NCBI GenBank assembly: GCA_037447335.1
Contig: JBBIGV010000061.1
Coordinates: 1 to 21,248 of the forward strand
Length of the DNA: 21,248 nucleotides
From: JBBIGV01 sp037447335
GTDB lineage: Bacteria > Bacteroidota > Ignavibacteria > Ignavibacteriales > Ignavibacteriaceae
Direction: 5' to 3'
The translations under genes were made by a program, and so were the position numbers. The notes below the pieces were generated by a model. The model ran no database searches and was not told where the DNA came from. It saw only the letters and a list, made by a program, of their open reading frames with translations. Shown here piece after piece: positions 16,318-21,248 of this stretch (positions within the stretch are counted from its first letter, which is position 1; each line of letters begins with the position of its first letter).

Positions 16318-16882
16318 AAGTCTTCTTCCTGTTTTTTGCTTCGCTGAAAACAATTGCTGTAAAAACTTTCAGGTTAAGTTTTTTTTCTTTCCACTCATAA
16401 AGAGGCAAACCAGCTTTTTCACATATTGCACTAAGAAATTGGGGGATGGTATAATTATTTTCTTTTGCTACCTGCGGTAAAAGCAGCGCTCGTCTTTCTC
16501 CCTGCTCAAGTATCAATCCATGCGTTCCGATTTTGATTTCGTCATAAGAAGATATGGGCATTGCAGGAGAGAGTACGGAAATTTCAATATCAGTATGATT
16601 AAATTCTTCCTGGGTCAGAGGCAGAAAACGCGGGTCGCCTGTTGCTGCAAGCCTGGCTGCCTCGCAAACAGTTTCGAACAGTGTATTGGAAGAAAATATA
16701 AAACCGATGCACCCTCTCAATTCCATGCCGATTGTTAGTGTTACAAATGCGCCAGCCTGCTTTTTAAGATTCGGATAAAAAGTATAGTCAATTGCAGGCG
16801 CAGGCGACTTAGTGAAAAGCGCACTTATTGAATCCCGTGCTGCAATCAACAGCACCCCTATTTCTTTTTGTGTGAGTTCCAT
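16304..16882 (-). CDS. amrA: AmmeMemoRadiSam system protein A (AMMECR1 family)
   Basis: A 192-residue AMMECR1-domain protein. Seen: the invariant LRGCIG motif (55-60), the DPRFLPLTQEEF region, DIEISVLSPAMPI, and GTHGLILEQGERRALLLPQVA. The molecular function is unknown; human AMMECR1 is linked to a developmental syndrome, and in prokaryotes the gene travels with Memo and radical SAM genes. The start at 16882 is decided by a perfect AGGAGG five bases upstream; the longer reading frame to 16939 would add 19 unconserved residues. First gene of the AmmA-AmmB-DUF2520 run; DUF4905 lies 90 bp upstream on the same strand. Confidence 0.88.
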   Translation of the reverse strand: MELTQKEIGVLLIAARDSISALFTKSPAPAIDYTFYPNLKKQAGAFVTLTIGMELRGCIGFIFSSNTLFETVCEAARLAATGDPRFLPLTQEEFNHTDIEISVLSPAMPISSYDEIKIGTHGLILEQGERRALLLPQVAKENNYTIPQFLSAICEKAGLPLYEWKEKKLNLKVFTAIVFSEAKNRKKTYVPN

Positions 16883-16887
16883 TTTAG

Positions 16888-16893
16888 CCTCCT
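16888..16893 (-). promoter_or_regulatory. Shine-Dalgarno sequence deciding the AMMECR1 start
   Basis: AGGAGG on the minus strand, then a 5-nt spacer (CTAAA) and ATG at 16882. It rejects the in-frame ATG at 16939 as start. Confidence 0.8.
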
Positions 16894-16972
16894 GGCTTTT
16901 TTTATAAAATGTTTGATTATAACTCACGAGACTATCCAATAGAATCTTTCTTCGGATTAACCCGGAAATAAT

Positions 16973-17794
16973 TCACTCAAGTTTAAAAACGATCAAGTCA
17001 GATTTCTCTTTAAGAAGAAAGAGAAATTTATCTTTAATGAAGAAAGAATCTGGCACAAATGCCTTCACATTGTCATTAAGATTTTCTTCAAAAATAACCT
17101 TTCCTGATTCAATATCAATAGCCTGAAAAACATTACTCAAAAAACCGCTGTCAAGCACCCTGTGGTAATTAAAAAATAAAAGCCCGAATGCCTGAACAAA
17201 TTCAATTTTGCCGGTAATTACATTTTCATTCTTAATTTTTTCAAGATTGCCTGAAACGACAGGTTCAACTTCGGAATGAAAATATTGATCCGGAAAATAA
17301 TAACCCTCAAAATTTTCTTCTCTTCTTGCCTGATCGTGCAGCTTATTTATCCATTCTGAGTCATCACCAAGTTCTTCAACCAGGGCGCCAGACTTATAAT
17401 CGAAAGCAGTAAAATTTCTCCCTTCAAACTTTGATTGATAACAGTAAACAATTCCTTTGCACAGAAAAAGAAATGAGTAATCCGATATTTCCCATTTAAT
17501 CCTGCCATCGTTAATATCGAAAGCAATGATACCGGAATGACCGGGCATATCGGGCTTATGGAACTTGTGAAAGAATATTATATCATCGTAAACAGTTTCA
17601 ATTCCTACCCAGAATTTTTCTTCAAGCTGAAGATCTGTAATGAATTTCTTGCCGGTTTCAATATCAATACAACTAAAGAAAACTTCTTTTGTCAGAGTGT
17701 CGCGGATTTCAATAATAAGTTTTCCGGTTTCGGTAGGCAGCAGCCTCCATATCTGCTTACCGCTTTTATAATGATATTGTTTTTTTATTTTCAC
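16973..17794 (-). CDS. DUF4905-like protein with quinoprotein/WD40-like repeats
   Basis: A 273-residue soluble protein without signal peptide or membrane segment. Repeating segments such as FFSCIDIETGKKFI, GIIAFDINDGRIKWEI, FTAFDYKSGALVEEL and FQAIDIESGKVIFEENL resemble PQQ-dehydrogenase-like or WD40 blades, in which a residue pair such as 'D...SG' closes each blade. The N-terminus (YHYKSGKQIWRLLPTETGKLIIEIRD) and overall length fit the DUF4905 family of Bacteroidota, which I recognise with moderate confidence. Most likely a cytoplasmic beta-propeller; no function is known. It lies 90 bp upstream of AMMECR1 on the same strand and could be the first gene of that transcript. Its start ATG at 17794 is the first in frame. 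Confidence 0.65.
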   Translation of the reverse strand: MKIKKQYHYKSGKQIWRLLPTETGKLIIEIRDTLTKEVFFSCIDIETGKKFITDLQLEEKFWVGIETVYDDIIFFHKFHKPDMPGHSGIIAFDINDGRIKWEISDYSFLFLCKGIVYCYQSKFEGRNFTAFDYKSGALVEELGDDSEWINKLHDQARREENFEGYYFPDQYFHSEVEPVVSGNLEKIKNENVITGKIEFVQAFGLLFFNYHRVLDSGFLSNVFQAIDIESGKVIFEENLNDNVKAFVPDSFFIKDKFLFLLKEKSDLIVFKLE

Positions 17795-17861
17795 AGTAAA
17801 TACACTTAAATGCTTTAGGCGCTTTTAATTAAAATTACTCAAGTTTACCGCCTATATAGTA

Positions 17862-17877
17862 AGGGGTTAAAACCCCT
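17862..17877. repeat. 16-bp palindrome AGGGGTT-aa-AACCCCT
   Basis: A perfect 7-bp stem with a 2-base centre. It is similar to the GGGGTT-tt-AACCCT palindrome at the 3' end of gldC (7561-7574), so it is probably a dispersed short repeat. Confidence 0.6.
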
Positions 17878-17900
17878 GCAAAATTGGATGATTTCATTAT

Positions 17901-18018
17901 GAGGCTGACCAAAATGTAGCACAGATTACTAATCTGTGCTACGATGAATTTGAATTTAATCTGAAATCAGACATATAAATTCAGAGTTGTTTGCAAAATT
18001 TACTTTTTGGTCAGCCTC
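17901..18018. mobile_element. 118-bp MITE-like inverted-repeat element
   Basis: The ends are inverted copies: GAGGCTGACCAAAA at 17901-17914 and its exact complement at 18005-18018, extending to 18 bp with one mismatch (17915/18004). The same four bases, TTAT, flank both sides (17897-17900 and 18019-18022), as expected of a 4-bp target duplication, although TTAT is common in AT-rich DNA. There is no reading frame inside, so any movement would need a transposase in trans. The source insertion-sequence family is not identified. Confidence 0.6.
17916..17942. repeat. Perfect 12-bp hairpin inside the MITE-like element
   Basis: GTAGCACAGATT (17916-17927), a 3-base centre ACT, then the exact complement AATCTGTGCTAC (17931-17942). 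The form resembles REP-type palindromes associated with REP-associated tyrosine transposases. It starts within the terminal repeat of the larger element. Confidence 0.75.
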
Positions 18019-18069
18019 TTATTAGCCCCGCCCTTTAGGTCGGGTGATAATAAAAAACAATAAAACAAG

Positions 18070-18085
18070 AAGGGCTTTAGCCCTT
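18070..18085 (-). terminator. Possible terminator of tnaA
   Basis: An AAGGGCT/AGCCCTT stem (7 bp, 2-base centre) lies 30 bp after the tnaA stop on the minus strand and is followed by CTTGTTTTATTGTTTTTTATT. The T-rich tail is interrupted and the loop is tight, so it may instead be another member of the palindrome cluster. Confidence 0.45.
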
Positions 18086-18115
18086 TTCTAATGCAGGCAG
18101 TCAACTTGAGTAAAA

Positions 18116-19489
18116 TTAATTAATCGGCTCAAATTTAGCTGTAAAATGACGAAGCATAGGAGCTTCATAAGTTATCCTGTAACCTTTAAGGGATTGCCTG
18201 TTTCTATAAACTTCGAGTATCACCTCTATCACATAGTCAACGTGGCTTTGTGTATAAACACGACGTGGTATTGCAAGGCGCACCAATTCCATCGGAGGAG
18301 GAATCAGTTTTCCTGCTTTATCATATTTGCCAAACATTACACTTCCGATTTCCACAGCACGAATGCCGCCTTCAATATACAATTCACAAACAATTGATTG
18401 CCCAGGATATTGATGCGGTGGTATGTGCGGAAGAAATCTCTTTGCATCGATATAGATTGCATGTCCTCCCGGCGGTTCAATTATCGGAACACCGGCAGCA
18501 ATAAGTTTTTCACCGAGATATTCAACACTTCTGATCCTGTACTGAAGGTAATGTTCGTCAAGAACCTCTTCCAAACCCTGTGCAACGGCTTCAAGGTCGC
18601 GGCCTGCCAAACCGCCATAAGTCGGAAAACCTTCCATAACTATTAAAAGATTTCTACAAAGCATAGCAAGATTTTCATCATTCATTGCAAGAAAACCACC
18701 AATGTTCACAAGCGCATCCTTTTTAGCGCTCATAGTTACACCATCAGCGTATGAAAACATTTCACGGGCTATTTCAAGCAGCGGCTTATCCTGATACCCT
18801 TTTTCTCTTTTTTTAATGAAGTAAGCATTCTCAGCAAAACGGCATGCATCTATAAACAACGGAATACTGTACTTGCGGCAAACATCTTTAACTTCTCTTA
18901 TGTTTTTCATTGAAACAGGCTGACCGCCTCCGGAATTATTGGTTACCGTTATCATACACAACGGAATATTTTCAACGCCTTTTTCATTTATAAACTTTTC
19001 CAATGCATGAATATCCATATCACCTTTGAAGTCTGCCCTAATTTCGGGGTGTTTGCCGGTTTCGTTCAGCAAGTCTGTGGCTTCGGCGCCGGTGAATTCA
19101 ATATTTGCTCTGGTGGTATCAAAGTGTGTATTATTCGGAAAGAATTTTCCGGGTCCGCCAACAATCGAGAAAAGTATTTTCTCGGCTGCTCTGCCCTGGT
19201 GTGTAGGAATGATGTACTTCATACCGGTTATATTTCTTATAGCATTCTCAAACCTGTAAAAGCTTTTTGACCCGGCGTAAGACTCATCACCTTCCATTAT
19301 ACCTGCCCATTGCTTTGAACTCATTGCAGAGGTTCCGCTGTCTGTAAGCAGATCGATAAGTACATCATCTGCATGAAGTAGAAAAGTGTTATAACCGGCT
19401 TGTTCAATTAATTTCTTGCGTTCATCTTTTGTAGTAAATCGGATTGGTTCTACAGATTTTATTTTGAAGGGTTCAATTATTGTTTTCAT
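18116..19489 (-). CDS. tnaA: Tryptophanase (tryptophan indole-lyase)
   Basis: PLP-dependent beta-eliminating lyase of 457 residues that splits L-tryptophan into indole, pyruvate and ammonia. The family pattern is complete: LLTDSGTSAMS (48-57), GDESYAG with Tyr71, PTHQGR (95-100), FIDACRFAENAYF (212-224), and the PLP lysine in SAKKDAL (Lys257). The relative tyrosine phenol-lyase uses Met379, Arg381 and Phe448 for its substrate; this protein has Val379, Ile381 (RAVEIGS) and His448 (LRHFTAKF), as in tryptophanases, so tryptophan is the likely substrate. No tnaC-like leader or tnaB permease is visible; the 223 bp to the divergent Yip1 gene contain no obvious regulator site. The start ATG has no strong ribosome binding site. 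The role is probably amino-acid catabolism and possibly indole signalling. Confidence 0.9.
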   Translation of the reverse strand: MKTIIEPFKIKSVEPIRFTTKDERKKLIEQAGYNTFLLHADDVLIDLLTDSGTSAMSSKQWAGIMEGDESYAGSKSFYRFENAIRNITGMKYIIPTHQGRAAEKILFSIVGGPGKFFPNNTHFDTTRANIEFTGAEATDLLNETGKHPEIRADFKGDMDIHALEKFINEKGVENIPLCMITVTNNSGGGQPVSMKNIREVKDVCRKYSIPLFIDACRFAENAYFIKKREKGYQDKPLLEIAREMFSYADGVTMSAKKDALVNIGGFLAMNDENLAMLCRNLLIVMEGFPTYGGLAGRDLEAVAQGLEEVLDEHYLQYRIRSVEYLGEKLIAAGVPIIEPPGGHAIYIDAKRFLPHIPPHQYPGQSIVCELYIEGGIRAVEIGSVMFGKYDKAGKLIPPPMELVRLAIPRRVYTQSHVDYVIEVILEVYRNRQSLKGYRITYEAPMLRHFTAKFEPIN

Positions 19490-19712
19490 TTGAAGAACTT
19501 TCTTATAATAAATTGCAATACAAATTTACTAAATACTTTTAGCATTTGAGATGTAAAACGAGTGTTTTTCGTAAATAGATGTGTGATGATGTATTAAGAG
19601 TTGTAGTGATTCAATACATTTGATTAATATCCTTTCATTAAAAGTGTTTGTTTTTTTGAACCATGCTATCTAAGTTTTACATGAATTCTTAAAAATTAAT
19701 ACGGAGAGTGAA

Positions 19713-20528
19713 ATGGAAGATAATTTAGAGAATCAAGGTGCAGGGGATTCCGGGGAAGAACCCGGTCACTCGGACAAGATGATCGGTATATTTTCCGAGC
19801 CTTCTCAAACTTATGATGTTATAAATAAATTCCCTCCACGCACTATTGACTGGCTGCTGCCGGTTTTTATCCTTCTGCTGTTTGTCTCATTAACACAGCT
19901 TATTGTAATGAGTAATGAGGAAATTGCTTTCCAGGTTAAGCAAAAAACTCTGACTCAAATGGAAAAGAATTTTGACGAAATGGTTGAGAAAGGACATATC
20001 ACCAGAGAAGATGCAGATAAACAAATTGACAGAATTATGGATCAAATGGAAAGCGGTAAAGGCGCGCTTGGTTTTGTTCTTCAGACAGTTTCAATTTTGT
20101 TTTTTGGTTTCTTCGTCTTTTTTATTGTAGTTACAATACATTTTATCTTTGTCAAGCTGATTCTCAAGGGTGAGGGTTCGTATGCATCCGTACTTGTTGC
20201 AAACGGGCTGCCGGCGTACATCTCAATTGTTATGGTAGTTTTGTCTGCTATTCTTTCACTTGCTTTTGGCAGAATGATGACAGATCTAAGCATTGCCTCA
20301 TTAGTAAACGCAGATAAACTATCCTATCTGGGCTTTATTCTTGGTAAGATTGATCCGATCTCAATCTGGGTTTATATAGTAGTAAGCATCGGGCTTGCAA
20401 AAATGAACAGATCAGAATCTTACGGCGGATACTTCGGTATTGTTTTCGGCGTTTGGATAATCGGTTCATTCCTGATATTCCTGGTTGCACGAGCTGTTCC
20501 GTTTCTTGGATTTCTTGCTGGACAGTAA
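19713..20528 (+). CDS. Yip1-family integral membrane protein
   Basis: A 271-residue membrane protein. An acidic N-terminus leads into IGIFSEPSQTYDVINKFPPRTIDWLLPVF, the usual entry to Yip1-domain proteins. Hydrophobic segments lie at about 47-65, 121-149, 166-186, 214-229 and 238-260. Between the first two is a charged, probably coiled helix (about 68-115, with two MEK/MDQME-type stretches) that would lie outside the membrane. Bacterial Yip1-domain proteins have no established function. The start is supported by GGAG eight bases upstream of ATG 19713. It stands alone, divergent from tnaA. Confidence 0.72.
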   Translation: MEDNLENQGAGDSGEEPGHSDKMIGIFSEPSQTYDVINKFPPRTIDWLLPVFILLLFVSLTQLIVMSNEEIAFQVKQKTLTQMEKNFDEMVEKGHITREDADKQIDRIMDQMESGKGALGFVLQTVSILFFGFFVFFIVVTIHFIFVKLILKGEGSYASVLVANGLPAYISIVMVVLSAILSLAFGRMMTDLSIASLVNADKLSYLGFILGKIDPISIWVYIVVSIGLAKMNRSESYGGYFGIVFGVWIIGSFLIFLVARAVPFLGFLAGQ

Positions 20529-20664
20529 AAATTAATTTTTTAACTGAATAAAGTCCGACATTAAATAATTTTGGCGATGAAGTTTTACACAGCCCTATCC
20601 CCTACATGTAGTGTTAACTTCAATCCAAACATAAATTCAGGTTTCTAAAATATATACTTAAGTA

Positions 20665-21206
20665 ATGAACAGACTAATTTCAATTAATTCTTCAGAAGAT
20701 ATTCCGGCAGAATACAGAGGGACTCCGATAGGTCTGCTGCTGGAATATCACAACCTTAACAGAGAATATGATACATACACAAATGCCAGCCCGCTGATCG
20801 GGATTTGCATGGATAACCGGAAACATCTTCACATACCGGACAACTTCTCATTCATAATCAGAGCAGGGGGCGCAAACCTCCGATACAGCGAATTCAAAGT
20901 TTCGTTTGCTATTGCTGTCGGAAAGGTGAGGCATATCGCTCTCATCGGTCATAACAATTGCAGAATGGTTAACCTGAGTTCACGAAGAGATGCGTTCATA
21001 AATGGTCTGGTTGAAATTGCCGGTTGGGATACATAAGCTGCCGAACAGCATTTACTCAGCTTCGCACCAATGTTTGAAATCGGAAATGAAATAGATTTTA
21101 TACTAAGTGAAACTTCCAGGTTAAGACTGCGTTATCCTAAATTCAGATTGCACCAATGCTCTATCTGGTTGAAGACAATAAACTTTATCTAATAAGTGAA
21201 AATTAA
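20665..21206 (+). pseudogene. Beta-carbonic anhydrase-like gene with internal stop and frameshift
   Basis: Residues 1-123 carry the beta-carbonic anhydrase signature: zinc ligand and Asp-Arg dyad in CMDNR (Cys48, Asp50, Arg52) and the second ligand pair in IGHNNC (His96, Cys99). The frame then hits TAA (21034-21036), yet the following codons in the same frame still encode family-like sequence (AAEQHLLSFAPMFEIGNEIDF ... LRLRYPK). At the AAA of 21139-21141 one base is missing: adding an A gives PKIQIAPMLYLVEDNKLYLISEN and a stop at 21204-21206. So there are two lesions, one nonsense and one 1-nt deletion, in an otherwise well-preserved gene of about 180 residues. It is either a recent pseudogene or a stretch of poor sequence. 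If functional, it would interconvert CO2 and bicarbonate. Confidence 0.75.
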
Positions 21207-21229
21207 ATTCCTAAACAGCATTAGTAATT

Positions 21230-21248
21230 ATGGAAATCGGAAAGACAT
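21230..21248 (+). CDS. Possible start of a further gene, cut by the window edge
   Basis: An ATG 23 bp after the restored carbonic anhydrase end opens a frame (MEIGKT...) that runs off the window. Too short to identify; included only because spacing and strand suit a downstream operon partner. Confidence 0.25.

Larger units (their letters stand above)
17795..18115. other. Gene-free stretch filled with palindromic repeats
   Basis: No coding region or RNA gene is recognisable in these 321 bases between the start of the DUF4905 gene and the end of tnaA. The stretch holds, in order, a 16-bp palindrome (17862-17877), a 118-bp inverted-repeat element with an internal perfect hairpin (17901-18018), an imperfect GC-rich hairpin (18027-18044: CCCG-C-CC, loop TTTA, GG-T-CGGG) and an AAGGGCT/AGCCCTT hairpin (18070-18085). 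The density of palindromes resembles a REP-like cluster. Confidence 0.7.

Noticed and set aside
16304..16353. 50-bp overlap between AMMECR1 and Memo
   Set aside because: It disappears with the better Memo start at 16317, leaving an ordinary 14-bp coupling overlap.
18250..19270. Plus-strand open frames opposite tnaA
   Set aside because: Antisense shadows of an intact, conserved enzyme gene.

Overview
The window looks like chromosomal DNA from the Bacteroidota/Ignavibacteriota lineage, most likely an Ignavibacteria-type organism. The evidence is a type IX secretion (T9SS) C-terminal sorting domain with the SQNYPNPFNPSTKI motif, a GldC homologue, a PorV/PorQ-family protein, a TonB-dependent receptor paired with a DUF4249 lipoprotein, a DUF4905 protein and AT-rich DNA. 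Unlike classical Bacteroidetes, several genes carry good Shine-Dalgarno sequences. This taxonomic call is an inference from protein families.

Layout. Bases 133-7366 are a cell-envelope block: a seven-bladed propeller lipoprotein (+), a minus-strand pair of DUF4249 lipoprotein and TonB-dependent receptor, then a plus-strand pair of small beta-barrel protein and large Ycf48/BNR-like propeller protein with a T9SS sorting domain. Bases 7567-11181 hold gldC (-), a PorV/PorQ-family protein (+), a TPR protein (-) whose 3' end overlaps the PorV-like gene, and a fibronectin-like lipoprotein (-) followed by a clear rho-independent terminator. Bases 11336-14590 hold glyS (-) and, divergently, a phosphate-transport pair (DUF47/PhoU-like + Pit permease). 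Bases 14599-17794 are a minus-strand run: DUF4905, AMMECR1 (AmmA), Memo (AmmB) and a Rossmann/DUF2520 protein. A 321-base intergenic stretch (17795-18115) is packed with palindromes, including a 118-bp MITE-like element. Tryptophanase (-), a Yip1-family membrane protein (+) and a broken beta-carbonic-anhydrase gene (+) complete the window.

The most useful observations concern gene integrity. glyS has no ATG/GTG/TTG at its homology-supported start, but an ATC codon sits 9 nt after a perfect AAGGAG. The DUF47 gene is split by a 1-nt frameshift in an A9 tract. The Pit gene lacks a canonical start for its first transmembrane segment unless one base is missing. The carbonic anhydrase has an in-frame TAA plus a 1-nt deletion. 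Three of these lie within about 800 bp, so assembly error must be excluded before any is treated as biology (AUC initiation, transcriptional slippage, pseudogenization). I see no CRISPR array, defence island, prophage, intact transposase, rRNA or tRNA gene, and no clearly novel multi-gene system.
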